A DNA stretch of 64,000 nucleotides from an uncultured Oleispira sp. (GCA_913019965.1 CAJVZR010000001.1:113039-177038), one strand, 5' to 3'. Positions 16,629 to 25,796 are shown, counted from the first letter of the stretch. A program made the numbers and translations. The notes: a model not told the origin generated them from the sequence alone.

Positions 16629-19081
16629 ATGCACTTTGAAACCGGTTTATTAGTCCTATTATTTGTCATACTGGCATTGATTATTGGTGCCATCGTTCGC
16701 TTTACCCTCAAGGGCAGTCAGGTTCCTTATACGGTCGCGCTCCTGATTCTCGGCATAGGTATTGGTCTATTACACCGTTCTGAATTTTTGCAGCAAGCCA
16801 CTCTGATTCAAACATTAGACCTAATTGCCGATATTAGTCCCCATTTAATTCTATTTATCTTTTTACCAACCCTTATCTTTGAAAGTGCCTTCGCTATGGA
16901 GGTGCACCTATTTCGTCGTATGTTCTTACAAATTGCCATTCTGGCAGTACCTGGTCTGATGCTCGCAACAGGATTAACAGCTGGATTAGCTAAATGGGCA
17001 TTTCCTTGGGATTGGAACTGGACACTCTGCTTAATGTTCGGCGCCTTAATCAGCGCAACGGATCCCGTCGCCGTAGTGGCATTATTAAAAGAAGTGAGTT
17101 CACGAAAACGATTAGAAACCTTGCTGAAGGTGAATCGCTGTTGAATGACGGCACAGCCATCGTATTCTTCTCCTTATTTTATGCTTGGGTCGTGACTGAT
17201 ATAACTCAATCTAATGCAATATCGATGAGCGCATTGAGCATTGGCGGTGAATTCTTTTATGTTGTGACTCTGGGTTTAATTATTGGCTTCATAACCGCCT
17301 TATTGTGTATTTTCTGGTTAGATAGAATTTTCAATGACCCAATGATTGAAATTACTTTAACGATTGCTTTTGCCTATGCTGTTTTTTTCCTTGCTGAGAC
17401 CTTACACGTTTCGGGTGTCGTTGCAGTTGTCGCCTTCGCCCTTGCAATGGCTAGCATCGGCCGCACTCGCATTAGCCCTGAAGTAACCGGTTTTCTACAC
17501 CACTTTTGGGAAATGATGGCTCACATAGCCAATACATTAATTTTTTTACTGGTCGGAATCTTGGTCGCTATTCGCGTACCACTGGATGATCCTCTAGCCT
17601 GGCAAGCACTCGGAGTTTTATACCTGGGTATATTGGTTATACGAGGTATTTCCATCACCGTTTTCATCCCTTTACTGAAGCGCATTGGAATTGGTATTAA
17701 TCGAGAGAAAGCGATCGTCCTTTGGTGGGGTGGACTGCGAGGCGCCGTATCCTTAGCTTTGGCCCTCACCGTAGCCGCCGATGATTTAATCCCTAAAGCT
17801 TTAGGAGACACCATTTTATTTCTATGCGCAGGTATTGTTGTACTGACTATTTTAATTAATGGCAGCACAATGGGGCTGGTTTTAAAACTATTAGGGCTCA
17901 GCGCTTTACCCCCTGCCAAACAAGCTACCGTTGATAAGGCTCAAAATAAAATCAGCATTGAACTCAATGCCCTACTGCCTAACATGATGGAGAACCAATT
18001 CCTAAAAGGCGCAAACTGGACTCTAGTAAAACATCAAAGCCAGCTGCAAGGGATTAATGAAATCAAAAGCCATGAAGAAATTACACCACAGGATATGGCC
18101 ACCGCTTTTCAACGACGCTTACTTGAGACTGAACGCAAAGATTATTGGAGTCAGTTTGAACAAGGTACGCTGGGTAAACATGCAACCAAGCGTTTAGTCG
18201 AGGCGGTTGAGCATGCACTGGATGGTGAGCCCTGCATTGGCCCTAGACCAGAATTATTTCAGAGCTGGAAAATCCCTCATATATTTGAATACCTTCGTCA
18301 CAACCCTTTTATCAATCAAATACTTCTGCATTTGTATTTCGACCGCCTAGCTTTAGGCTACGATATTGCCCGTGGCTTTATCCAAGCTCAAGAGGCTCTT
18401 AATAGTCACATTGCATCTTTAGCCCCTAATCCAGAGGCGGCGCTAGCCGTACATAAACTTGTCGCTGACAATAAACACATGACTCAGCAATGGATTGAAT
18501 CATTACGTGAAAGCTTCCCTGAAATCATTCAACAGCTGCAATCTCAAGCAGCCATTCGGTTATTATTAAATCGCGAGCGAAGTATTATTAGTCAGCTATT
18601 GAAACAAGCCGTTCTTGATACCCCAGAAGCACAGCGCTTACTTTCAAATGTTGAAAGCCGCATGCAAGCACTGCAGAATATTTCTCACTTCGATTATGAT
18701 CAACAACAAAAAATAATTACTCAAATCCCATGGGCAAAAAACCTTTGTCAGAATACGCAAGAAAAGTTGGTGGCCATGATTGAACACGATTTATTTGAAC
18801 AAGGGCAAGTGATTAAGCAGCAAGGAAAATTGTTAAATAAAATAGGTATCATTAGCCGAGGAAGTATTGCTACCTTAAAAACCAATAATAATAATTTACA
18901 ACGCCATATTAAAGGGCCTGGTGAAACATTCGCCAGCTTAACACTATTAAACAGTCTAAGTCCTGCCAGCTATCGCGCTGAAACTCTGGTTGAAGTGATA
19001 TGGCTGCCCAATGAAAAGCTTAAGCCTTTGATGACTCAAGACCCTGATTTGGCCATACAATTGGCAAAATTAATGAATTAA
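16629..19081 (+). pseudogene. CPA1 Na+/H+ antiporter with CNBD-like tail, frameshifted
   Basis: A cation:proton antiporter of the CPA1/NhaP group, broken by a one-base frameshift. The first frame runs from the ATG at 16629 (GAGG six bases upstream; a TTG at 16617 is a weaker start) through membrane segments and SATDPVAVVALLKE, then hits a stop at 17142-17144. The second frame resumes at about 17123 with AEGESLLNDGTAIVFF, exactly the next conserved CPA1 block, and runs to 19081. Adding one base in ACCTT/GCTGAA (after about 17122) would restore LETLAEGESLLNDG. The C-terminal part after about 18000 is soluble and ends in a cyclic-nucleotide-binding-like fold (EQGQVIKQQG, ISRGSIATL), as in SOS1/sperm-NHE-type exchangers. 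It could be a real mutation or a sequencing error. Confidence 0.85.
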
Positions 19082-19105
19082 TAGTGTTTAATTACACTAG
19101 TTTTT
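19082..19105 (+). terminator. Terminator after the antiporter gene
   Basis: TAGTGT (19082-19087) pairs with ACACTA (19094-19099) across a six-base loop, followed by five T at 19101-19105. It lies directly after the antiporter stop codon and just inside the end of the convergent gene. Confidence 0.55.
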
Positions 19106-19856
19106 AGTCATACACCCCCAGATAAAAATCTTTCTCCAATTCCGCATAGCGCCCAGTATCTTTTAACATTTTTAGTCCTTGATTAAACTTAGCGATTAAC
19201 CGCGCATTATTCACATCGGCTTTAGTCAGCATTAAGCGATAATAAACTACGTCACTGCTTTTCACCGAACTTATGATTTTCTCACGATCCATCTTGCTAA
19301 ACTTTGTTCTTAGCAAATAATGCCCGACAGAGTCGATGACGGGACAAGCATCGATTCGGCCTCTCAATAACATTTTAAAACTGGATTCAATGTCTTTGGT
19401 GCGGATCAAGGAAACCTTTCCTTCCTTAATCGCCTGCTTAAAGACACCAGGAGTTGAACCCAATGCTAAGCCTAAATCCAAGCCATTTAAATCTTCGATC
19501 TCTTGCCATTCTAATGGTCGCTTTTTCAAGGTGAATAATACTTCATTTAGTTGTAATACCGGCTCACTGAAATAAGCGAACTCTTCCCTCTCAGGCTGCT
19601 TAGACCAAACTAAAGAACCATCGATTTGTCCATGCTTAACCTTAGTTTCGGCCCGCTTCCAAGGCACAAACTCATATTCAACATTTATCCCAACTCGCTT
19701 AAAAGATTCGGTAACAATATGCGAGGCAAAACCATACTCAGGAAGCTGTTGCGATAAAAACGGAGGCCACTCACCATTGGCAAGTACAAGGGCTTCGGCA
19801 CGAAAGAAAACAGACATTAATAAACATAATGTCAGAAACTTATCTTTCACTTTCAC
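19104..19856 (-). CDS. Periplasmic SBP_bac_3-type solute-binding protein
   Basis: A 250-residue protein with a signal peptide (about 1-22) and the family 3 solute-binding fold. Visible: NGEWPPFLSQQLPEYGFASHIVTESFKRVGINVEYEFVPW in outline (residues about 27-64), the domain-crossover LNGLDLGLALGSTPG, and a C-terminal FNQGLKMLKDTGRYAELEKDFY. It is a paralogue of the protein at 14994 by layout and motif, again without a transporter next to it. A sensor or chemoreceptor role is as likely as uptake. Confidence 0.82.
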   Translation of the reverse strand: MKVKDKFLTLCLLMSVFFRAEALVLANGEWPPFLSQQLPEYGFASHIVTESFKRVGINVEYEFVPWKRAETKVKHGQIDGSLVWSKQPEREEFAYFSEPVLQLNEVLFTLKKRPLEWQEIEDLNGLDLGLALGSTPGVFKQAIKEGKVSLIRTKDIESSFKMLLRGRIDACPVIDSVGHYLLRTKFSKMDREKIISSVKSSDVVYYRLMLTKADVNNARLIAKFNQGLKMLKDTGRYAELEKDFYLGVYD

Positions 19857-19978
19857 CTCCGCATATCAGGGCACTCTATTAGTCTTACGCCAATATATGC
19901 TGAAATAGAAGCGATTTCTCTCGCTTAGATTGTTAAAAGTCAGGCATGAACTGATATCTAGCTTTAGTGTTTTAAATA

Positions 19979-19992
19979 TTGATATAGATTCA
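19979..19992 (+). promoter_or_regulatory. FNR-type box upstream of the four-TM gene
   Basis: TTGATATAGATTCA matches TTGAT-N4-ATCAA at 8 of 10 positions and shares its first twelve bases with the nrdJa box. TAAACT (20014-20019) begins 28.5 bp from the centre, giving a predicted transcript start near 20026, about 46 bases before the ATG at 20072. Confidence 0.45.
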
Positions 19993-20071
19993 GCCAATGA
20001 AGTTTTAGAAGGATAAACTGGGTTCAATTAGTCATCAGCACAGCCATTACATTAAAGCAGAAGAGAGATTT

Positions 20072-20437
20072 ATGCCGTTTTTGTATTTAGGATTTTTGCT
20101 CGGTCAGAGCTTTCCCGTTGCCCAAGTCATTTACAAGGCCAACATTCCACCACTAACCATCGTTTTCTCAGTGATTGTGTTTTTGATTTGGTCTTTTTTC
20201 CCTGTAATGGGCTATGGTCTTGCAAGATTCTTTGGCAAGCGACTTACTTGCAGTAAAGCGACGTTAATTGCTTTGGGATTAATAATTAGCCTTATTGAAC
20301 AGTTGCTATTTTATTATGAGCTTCTCTCGAACAAAGATGGCTATGTCACCATGCTAGTGACGGGGAGTTTATTTTTCGTGATCGCTTTATTGCCTGTTAT
20401 TCAAAGTGTATTCAAGAAACATCTGCTCAGTTATTGA
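20072..20437 (+). CDS. Small four-helix membrane protein of unknown function
   Basis: A 121-residue protein made almost entirely of four hydrophobic segments (about 2-20, 28-52, 67-85, 93-115). The ATG follows AGAAGAGAG. I do not recognise the family. The only clue to its role is an upstream FNR-type box with correctly spaced -10, which suggests expression at low oxygen. It is followed by an outer-membrane protein gene after a 70-base gap that contains its own promoter-like elements. Confidence 0.6.
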   Translation: MPFLYLGFLLGQSFPVAQVIYKANIPPLTIVFSVIVFLIWSFFPVMGYGLARFFGKRLTCSKATLIALGLIISLIEQLLFYYELLSNKDGYVTMLVTGSLFFVIALLPVIQSVFKKHLLSY

Positions 20438-20460
20438 CATTTCTATTGAATATACATAAT
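20434..20460 (+). promoter_or_regulatory. Candidate sigma-70 promoter for the outer-membrane protein
   Basis: TTGACA at 20434-20439 is a perfect -35. CATAAT at 20455-20460 is a 5/6 -10 match, but the spacing is 15 bp, shorter than the ideal 17. The -35 overlaps the stop codon of the four-TM gene. Confidence 0.35.
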
Positions 20461-20506
20461 CTGCCGCGGATTCAAAACCACACCCAGCATTTTACAAGGA
20501 CTTTTA

Positions 20507-21178
20507 ATGCACTACGCAACTGTTTTCCTGCTCTCTCTCCTCTCACTTGCATCATTCAGCTCAACCGCAGATGATCGATTGATTAAGCTCAACGATAATA
20601 AGGGCTGGTATGTTGGAGCACTCGCTGGCAACTCTACGCAAGCAAAAGATAGCGATAATCGCTATGAAAAATCACCCGCATCGACTATAGCCGGGGTCTA
20701 CTGGGGAGTGAATTTCGTTGACTGGTTAGGGCTAGAAAGTTCGATTGTAGAAATCAATGATGTGGTTAAAAAGCAAGACAGATTATTAGATTCGTCTTAT
20801 TTTATGTTTACTGTCATGCCTAAAATAAACATTCAATTTCACACACGTTTTTCGTTATTTGCAAAAGCAGGTTATACCTATTTTAGTTACTCCGAGAAAT
20901 ATGAATCCGATTCCGAGAATTCCAGTTCCTGGGACGATGATGATGACCTGGACGGTTACTTCGGATCCCGCGACGATGACGACCAACATTGGAGTAAGGT
21001 TCTCCCTATCTATAGTCTAGGTGGAGAATTTAGAATTATTAAAGGACTTGAGGCTCGGTTAACCTATGACCATGTAGAAGGCGTACTTCCTCACTCTACC
21101 GGTGTTTTTTCAACTAAATTGTCCAATGTCGATATTGACTTAGATATTGTGACTATTAGCGCCCACTATCAATTCTAA
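20507..21178 (+). CDS. Outer-membrane beta-barrel protein with Asp-rich loop
   Basis: A 223-residue OmpA-barrel/OprF-like outer-membrane protein. Signal peptide about 1-21 (SSTA/DD). Alternating strands are visible (GWYVGALAGNS, STIAGVYWGVNFVDWLGLESS, RFSLFAKAGYTYFSY, EARLTYDHVEGV) and the chain ends in aromatic F (ISAHYQF), the usual barrel-insertion signal. One loop at about 140-165 is very rich in Asp and Ser (DDDDD and DDDD runs), which could bind divalent cations. There is no peptidoglycan-binding domain. The role is unknown. Confidence 0.75.
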   Translation: MHYATVFLLSLLSLASFSSTADDRLIKLNDNKGWYVGALAGNSTQAKDSDNRYEKSPASTIAGVYWGVNFVDWLGLESSIVEINDVVKKQDRLLDSSYFMFTVMPKINIQFHTRFSLFAKAGYTYFSYSEKYESDSENSSSWDDDDDLDGYFGSRDDDDQHWSKVLPIYSLGGEFRIIKGLEARLTYDHVEGVLPHSTGVFSTKLSNVDIDLDIVTISAHYQF

Positions 21179-21281
21179 TGCAGGATTAAGTTGATGAGCC
21201 CCGATAATTTTAAATGAATCGTCACTCATAATTTCCGCCGACTTAACTTTACTGATTATTCGATTGAAAAATGCTCTCCTA

Positions 21282-21306
21282 GACCCTATAACATAACTGT
21301 AGGGTC
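21282..21306. repeat. Inverted repeat upstream of the ABM-domain gene
   Basis: GACCCTA (21282-21288) and TAGGGTC (21300-21306) form a perfect 7-bp inverted repeat with an 11-base spacer, followed by AATTTTT. It may be a weak terminator from upstream or an operator; the ATG at 21338 lies 32 bases beyond. Confidence 0.35.
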
Positions 21307-21337
21307 AATTTTTAATAATATTCATTAAGGTAGGACA

Positions 21338-21619
21338 ATGATTAAGGTAATTATTGAGCGCAAGATCGCTCAGGACATGGAATCCACATACGACGCAGCA
21401 ATTAAAGATACTTTGCGTGCGATTCTTGAAGCACCGGGTTATATTTCTGGAGCCAATTTCAAAGATGCCAATGATGAGAACCACAGAGTCATTATTACCA
21501 ACTGGAGTAATTTAATTTCTTGGCAGAAGTGGCAAGGGTCTGAAGAGCGCCGCAAGGTCATTGCCGCCATTCAGCCAATTTTAACCACATCAGAAAAAAT
21601 CACTGTGCTAACCGCATAA
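21338..21619 (+). CDS. Antibiotic biosynthesis monooxygenase (ABM) domain protein
   Basis: A 93-residue dimeric alpha-beta-barrel protein of the ABM family. It begins MIKVIIERKIAQ, with APGYISGANF and the strand VIITNWSNLISWQKWQGSEERR, typical of small quinol or haem-related monooxygenases. The substrate cannot be deduced. TAGGACA lies a few bases before the ATG as ribosome site. It converges on the alpha/beta hydrolase gene with one base between stops. Confidence 0.78.
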   Translation: MIKVIIERKIAQDMESTYDAAIKDTLRAILEAPGYISGANFKDANDENHRVIITNWSNLISWQKWQGSEERRKVIAAIQPILTTSEKITVLTA

Positions 21620-21620
21620 T

Positions 21621-22271
21621 TTAGCGCTGTAATTTAAATACAAATTCAGCCACCTGCTCGATGGCACTTTCAATGTGCTCTTGGTGGCTGAAACCTGATA
21701 CTTTTCTCGGCTTTAAATCATGATTTCCGTCTTCTAGCCATGCCATTTGAATGGACGAGCTGATTCGCTTTTCATTTATGTAGTCAATGATTTCTTCTTT
21801 AGTACCCATCGTATCTCGACTGCCCTGCACGATTAATAGTGGCTGAGTTAAAGCCTCAAGATGGTCTAAACGATCTTTAGGTTCTTTACCTGGAGCGTGA
21901 AATGGAAAGCCTAGACAAGCACTCCCCAATATCGCTAATCGGTCTTCCTCAGGGCGTAATGCATTGTCAGCTAATAGCATCGATGACATTCGTCCTCCCA
22001 TAGATTTCCCACCGATAACAACCGGACAGCCTAGATGTTGAATAACTTCTTCGTAGGCGGCTAACAGCTTAGGGGCACGATCCGGTGGACGTCGTTTACC
22101 ATCTTCCGCACGTTTAATCATATAAGGAAAATTAAAGCGAACTACTCGAACTCCTTTTTCGCCAAGTTTTTCAGCAACTTGCGTCATGAACTCTGAATTC
22201 ATATCCGCACCCGCACCATGGGCAAATAGATAAACAGGGCCATCCTTCGGGCCATTTTGTAAAAGTTCCAC
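21621..22271 (-). CDS. KANL3/Tex30-like alpha/beta hydrolase
   Basis: A 216-residue cytoplasmic alpha/beta hydrolase. Seen: oxyanion region LFAHGAGADMNS near 16-27, the nucleophile elbow GGKSMGGRMSS (Ser near residue 95), an acid region VQGSRDTMGTKEE, and a late histidine in DGNHDLKP. The architecture matches the Tex30/KANL3 or dienelactone-hydrolase-like bacterial family. The substrate is unknown. It lies divergent from the cbb3 oxidase operon. Confidence 0.82.
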   Translation of the reverse strand: MELLQNGPKDGPVYLFAHGAGADMNSEFMTQVAEKLGEKGVRVVRFNFPYMIKRAEDGKRRPPDRAPKLLAAYEEVIQHLGCPVVIGGKSMGGRMSSMLLADNALRPEEDRLAILGSACLGFPFHAPGKEPKDRLDHLEALTQPLLIVQGSRDTMGTKEEIIDYINEKRISSSIQMAWLEDGNHDLKPRKVSGFSHQEHIESAIEQVAEFVFKLQR

Positions 22272-22585
22272 AATATTTACTCTTAATTAGATCAATTAAG
22301 CCAATTAACAAACAAAAATTGCCTCAGATCAAGAAAACCTTAGCAAAGCCTTCTATTATTCTCATCTAGGACAATTTTTGACACATTTTTGCATACTGGC
22401 ACAGGGTCGTTCGGTATAGGAAGCACTAAAGATGTTCATTTATTAACCTAGAACTGACTCAAAAGCGCTAAGCTGCTGTTTTAGTTACGCGTTTTATGAT
22501 CCTTCATTTGCAAAGTTGCGTATGAAAGACCATAATTGCGCCGTTTTTTAAACCCTCAATCCTCGCTGTTAAATGGAATCTGATC
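22272..22585. promoter_or_regulatory. Intergenic region upstream of ccoN (314 bases)
   Basis: This AT-rich gap between the divergent hydrolase and ccoN contains the FNR-type box and -10 described separately near its left side. I see no open frame, RNA gene or strong terminator. The distance from the predicted start (about 22366) to ccoN is about 220 bases, so a long 5' leader is likely. A TGGCAC at 22397-22402 is not part of a valid sigma-54 site. Confidence 0.5.
22319..22359 (+). promoter_or_regulatory. FNR/Anr-type box and -10 for ccoNOQP
   Basis: TTGCCTCAGATCAA (22319-22332) matches TTGAT-N4-ATCAA at 8 of 10 positions with an intact right half. TATTAT (22354-22359, five of six -10 bases) begins 28.5 bp from its centre. 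Anr/FNR control of cbb3 oxidase operons is well established in Pseudomonas and relatives. Confidence 0.5.
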
Positions 22586-24007
22586 ATGAGCACTGCATTT
22601 GATCACCCCGAATATAACTACAAAGTGGTAAGACAATTTGCCATTATGACTGTAGTTTGGGGCATCGTCGGTATGGCCGTCGGTGTACTTATTGCTGCCC
22701 AACTTGCATGGCCGGCACTAAACTTTGATACCCCTTGGTTTTCTTTTGGTCGTTTACGTCCACTGCATACCAATACTGTAATTTTCGCCTTTGGTGGTTC
22801 TGCATTATTTGCAACCTCCTACTACATCGTACAACGTACTTGTCAGACTCGTCTGTTTTCAGACACCATGGCTTCGTTTACGTTTTGGGGATGGCAAGCC
22901 GTTATCATTTGCGCAGCAATCACGCTGCCAATGGGCTTAACCTCTACTAAAGAATACGCTGAACTAGAATGGCCAATTGATATTTTAATTGCCATTGTCT
23001 GGGTTACTTATTGCGTAAACTTTATTGGCACCATTATGAAGCGTAAAGAAAAGCACATTTATGTGGCTAATTGGTTCTTCGCGGCTTTCATGATCATGGT
23101 TGCTGTTTTACATGTAGGCAACAACATCGCTATCCCAGTGACTATGTTCAAATCTTACTCTGCATACGCAGGTACGGTTGATGCAATGGTTCAGTGGTGG
23201 TGGGGACATAACGCTGTTGGTTTCTTCTTAACCGCAGGTTTCTTGGGCATCATGTACTACTTCGTTCCCAAACAAGCTGAACGTCCTGTATATTCTTATC
23301 GCCTTTCCATTGTTCACTTCTGGGCATTGATTTCTTTATACGTTTGGGCTGGCTCTCACCACCTTCACTATTCTTCTTTACCAGATTGGGCGCAAACGGC
23401 CGGTATGGTTATGTCTTTGGTTCTACTGGCTCCTTCTTGGGGTGGTATGATCAACGGAATGATGACGTTATCAGGTGCTTGGCACAAACTGCGTACCGAT
23501 CCAATTTTACGTTTCTTAGTGGTATCCCTGTCTTTCTACGGTATGTCTACCTTCGAAGGTCCAATGATGGCTATTAAGACGGTTAACGCGTTATCGCACA
23601 ATACCGACTGGACCATTGGTCACGTTCACTCAGGTGCACTAGGTTGGGTTGCGATGGTATCTATCGGTGCTATGTATCACCTGATTCCAATTTTATTTGG
23701 CCTTAAACCGGGCGCGATGCACTCAACTAAATTAATCAATGTGCATTTCTGGCTAGCTACAATTGGTACGGTTCTTTATATCGCAGCGATGTGGGTAAAC
23801 GGCATCATGCAAGGTCTTATGTGGCGTGCAGTGAATGCTGACGGTACTTTGACTTACTCATTCGTGCAAAGTGTTGAAGCTTCAATCCCTGGATATATTG
23901 TTCGTGTTATCGGCGGTGCGTTGTTCCTAACGGGCATGCTGATCATGGCTTATAACGTTTATAAAACAGTTAATCGCAGCGAAAATGCTGTGACAGCTCA
24001 GGCATAG
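22586..24007 (+). CDS. ccoN: cbb3-type cytochrome c oxidase subunit I
   Basis: The catalytic subunit of the high-affinity cbb3 oxidase, which reduces O2 to water at micro-oxic tension. 473 residues with twelve membrane segments; it holds haem b and the haem b3-CuB centre. Conserved histidine-bearing stretches are visible: [66 protein letters not shown] and [10 protein letters not shown]. First gene of ccoNOQP with a 14-base gap to ccoO. Length matches the family. Confidence 0.97.
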   Translation: MSTAFDHPEYNYKVVRQFAIMTVVWGIVGMAVGVLIAAQLAWPALNFDTPWFSFGRLRPLHTNTVIFAFGGSALFATSYYIVQRTCQTRLFSDTMASFTFWGWQAVIICAAITLPMGLTSTKEYAELEWPIDILIAIVWVTYCVNFIGTIMKRKEKHIYVANWFFAAFMIMVAVLHVGNNIAIPVTMFKSYSAYAGTVDAMVQWWWGHNAVGFFLTAGFLGIMYYFVPKQAERPVYSYRLSIVHFWALISLYVWAGSHHLHYSSLPDWAQTAGMVMSLVLLAPSWGGMINGMMTLSGAWHKLRTDPILRFLVVSLSFYGMSTFEGPMMAIKTVNALSHNTDWTIGHVHSGALGWVAMVSIGAMYHLIPILFGLKPGAMHSTKLINVHFWLATIGTVLYIAAMWVNGIMQGLMWRAVNADGTLTYSFVQSVEASIPGYIVRVIGGALFLTGMLIMAYNVYKTVNRSENAVTAQA

Positions 24008-24021
24008 GGAGTACTGCTAAT

Positions 24022-24630
24022 ATGAAACATGACATTATTGAAAAAAATATTGGCTTAATGATCGTATTGATCGTTATTGCTATTGCCTGGGGTGGTTTGG
24101 TAGAAGTAGTTCCGCTTTTTTGGGACAAAAATACTAACGAACCTGTTGAAGGTTTAAAGCCTCTAAACGCCGTTCAGCTTGAAGGTCGTGACATTTACAT
24201 CCGAGAGGGCTGCCATGTATGCCATACTCAGATGATTCGTCCGTTCCGTGCTGAAACTGAGCGTTATGGCACTTACTCTCGTGCTGGCGAATTCGTTTAT
24301 GAGCATCCATTCTTATGGGGTTCTAAGCGTACTGGTCCTGACTTGGCACGTGTTGGTGAGCGTTATTCAGATGAGTGGCACCGTGCTCACATGTACAACC
24401 CTCGTGATGTTGTTCCTGAGTCAATCATGCCTTCTTATCCTTGGTTATTTGAAAATAAAGTTGATGGCCGCGATACACCTAAGAAGATGACAGCGTTACG
24501 TACTGTAGGTGTTCCCTACACTGATGCTGACATTGAAGGGGCAAAAGCTGCAGTTGATGGTATTCGTGAAATAGAAGCCTTAGTTGCATATTTACAGCAG
24601 CTAGGCACCGTCATGAAAGATAAGCAATAA
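24022..24630 (+). CDS. ccoO: cbb3-type cytochrome c oxidase subunit II (monohaem)
   Basis: A 202-residue membrane-anchored monohaem cytochrome c subunit of the cbb3 oxidase. One N-terminal membrane segment (about 11-33) is followed by a periplasmic haem domain with CHVCH at C64-H68 in the family-specific [15 protein letters not shown]. Methionine ligand candidates lie in [11 protein letters not shown]. It passes electrons from CcoP to the active site in CcoN. A four-base gap separates it from ccoQ. Confidence 0.97.
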   Translation: MKHDIIEKNIGLMIVLIVIAIAWGGLVEVVPLFWDKNTNEPVEGLKPLNAVQLEGRDIYIREGCHVCHTQMIRPFRAETERYGTYSRAGEFVYEHPFLWGSKRTGPDLARVGERYSDEWHRAHMYNPRDVVPESIMPSYPWLFENKVDGRDTPKKMTALRTVGVPYTDADIEGAKAAVDGIREIEALVAYLQQLGTVMKDKQ

Positions 24631-24633
24631 TTC

Positions 24634-24849
24634 ATGGATATTAATGACATTCGTGGTTTAGGTACTGTTTTTGCGCTGTTTTCATTTTTATGCATTGTGG
24701 CTTGGGCTTATAGCTCTCGCCGCAAAGATCGCTTTGAAGATGATGGCATGATCCCTTTTATGGACGACGATGAAAATGCCGCCGAAAAGAAAGAAAGTGA
24801 TAGCAGCGTAGAGCAAAAAAACACGAACGACGATAAAGGGTCGGAGTAA
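24634..24849 (+). CDS. ccoQ: cbb3 oxidase subunit CcoQ
   Basis: A 71-residue protein with one membrane segment (about 10-28) and a charged, acidic cytoplasmic tail. CcoQ stabilises the interaction of CcoP with the CcoNO core. It starts three bases after ccoO and ends five before ccoP. The tail is longer than in many homologues (usually 50-60 residues) and rich in Asp, Glu and Lys. Confidence 0.9.
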   Translation: MDINDIRGLGTVFALFSFLCIVAWAYSSRRKDRFEDDGMIPFMDDDENAAEKKESDSSVEQKNTNDDKGSE

Positions 24850-24854
24850 AAATT

Positions 24855-25796
24855 ATGGATGCTTTAAGTACATTTTGGAACATTTGGGTATTTGCCATTG
24901 TATTTGGCACCCTAATCGCCTGTGGCTTGTTGATACGATTCGCCAGCAACCAAACAGACGATGGGGAAACCACTGAAACCACTGGCCATGTATATGATGG
25001 CATTGAAGAGTATGATAATCCGCTACCTCGCTGGTGGGTAATGATGTTCTGGGCAACGATCGTTTTCGCAGTGGCTTATATCGCTGCGTACGGTTTAGGT
25101 AACATGAACGGCTTCTTAAAAGTCGAAGTTGACGGTAAGCAAGTTCCTTGGAGCCAAACAGCTCAATGGCAGAACGAAGTTGAACAGTTTGATATTAAGG
25201 TTGCCCCTGTATTCGAGAAATACGCAGCTACCCCTATCGTTGAATTGGTTAACAATGAAGAGGCATTACAAACAGGTCAGCGTATCTTCGCGAGCAACTG
25301 CTCTGTATGTCACGGCTCTAGCGCAAAAGGCTCACAAGGCTTCCCTAACCTAACCGATAATGATTGGTTATATGGTGGCACGCCTGAAGATATCGTGAAA
25401 ACCATTACTCATGGTCGCCATGGTATGATGCCTGCGAAAGGCTTGATGCCTACAATGACCGATGAGCAAATTATTCAGACTGCACAATATGTACGTAGTC
25501 TGAATGATGATGACCTTACGTACGACGCTGCCCAAGCAGAAGCTGGTGCGGGTGTTTTCGCTCAAGCTTGTACTGCTTGTCACGGTGCAGATGCTAAAGG
25601 AATGCTTATTACAGGCGCTCCTAACCTAACTGATAATGTTTGGTTATACGGTGGGTCGACTAAGCAGATTGAATTTACAATCCGCAACGGTCGTAGTGGT
25701 AAAATGCCAGCGCAAGGAGATCGCTTCTCTAAGGAGCAGATCCACGTATTGGCAGCTTACGTATATTCTTTGTCTTACAAAGAAGACACTAAGTAG
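24855..25796 (+). CDS. ccoP: cbb3-type cytochrome c oxidase subunit III (dihaem)
   Basis: A 313-residue dihaem cytochrome c subunit that receives electrons from soluble cytochromes. Two membrane segments (about 5-27 and 57-80) are connected by GIEEYDNPLPRWW, the CcoP hallmark. Two CXXCH motifs follow, CSVCH near 150 and CTACH near 240, each in a repeated haem domain ending with the same LTDN(D/V)WLYGG pattern, which indicates internal duplication. Last gene of ccoNOQP, followed by a strong terminator. Confidence 0.97.
   Translation: MDALSTFWNIWVFAIVFGTLIACGLLIRFASNQTDDGETTETTGHVYDGIEEYDNPLPRWWVMMFWATIVFAVAYIAAYGLGNMNGFLKVEVDGKQVPWSQTAQWQNEVEQFDIKVAPVFEKYAATPIVELVNNEEALQTGQRIFASNCSVCHGSSAKGSQGFPNLTDNDWLYGGTPEDIVKTITHGRHGMMPAKGLMPTMTDEQIIQTAQYVRSLNDDDLTYDAAQAEAGAGVFAQACTACHGADAKGMLITGAPNLTDNVWLYGGSTKQIEFTIRNGRSGKMPAQGDRFSKEQIHVLAAYVYSLSYKEDTK

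Noticed and set aside
16994..17144. Programmed frameshift as explanation of the split antiporter
   Set aside because: No slippery heptamer or downstream stimulatory structure stands out at the junction; a simple one-base deletion fits better.
17521..17919. 132-residue open frame on the minus strand inside the antiporter gene
   Set aside because: It is the complement of conserved antiporter membrane segments and has no ribosome site or homology that I can see; the plus-strand protein explains the sequence.
22285..22298. FNR-like TTGATCTAATTAAG upstream of the alpha/beta hydrolase
   Set aside because: The second half-site is poor and the centre is about 20 bases from the ATG, inside where the ribosome would bind.
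22397..22412. Possible sigma-54 promoter (TGGCAC) upstream of ccoN
   Set aside because: The required GC at the -12 element is missing at the correct distance (TT is found), so only half of the site is present.
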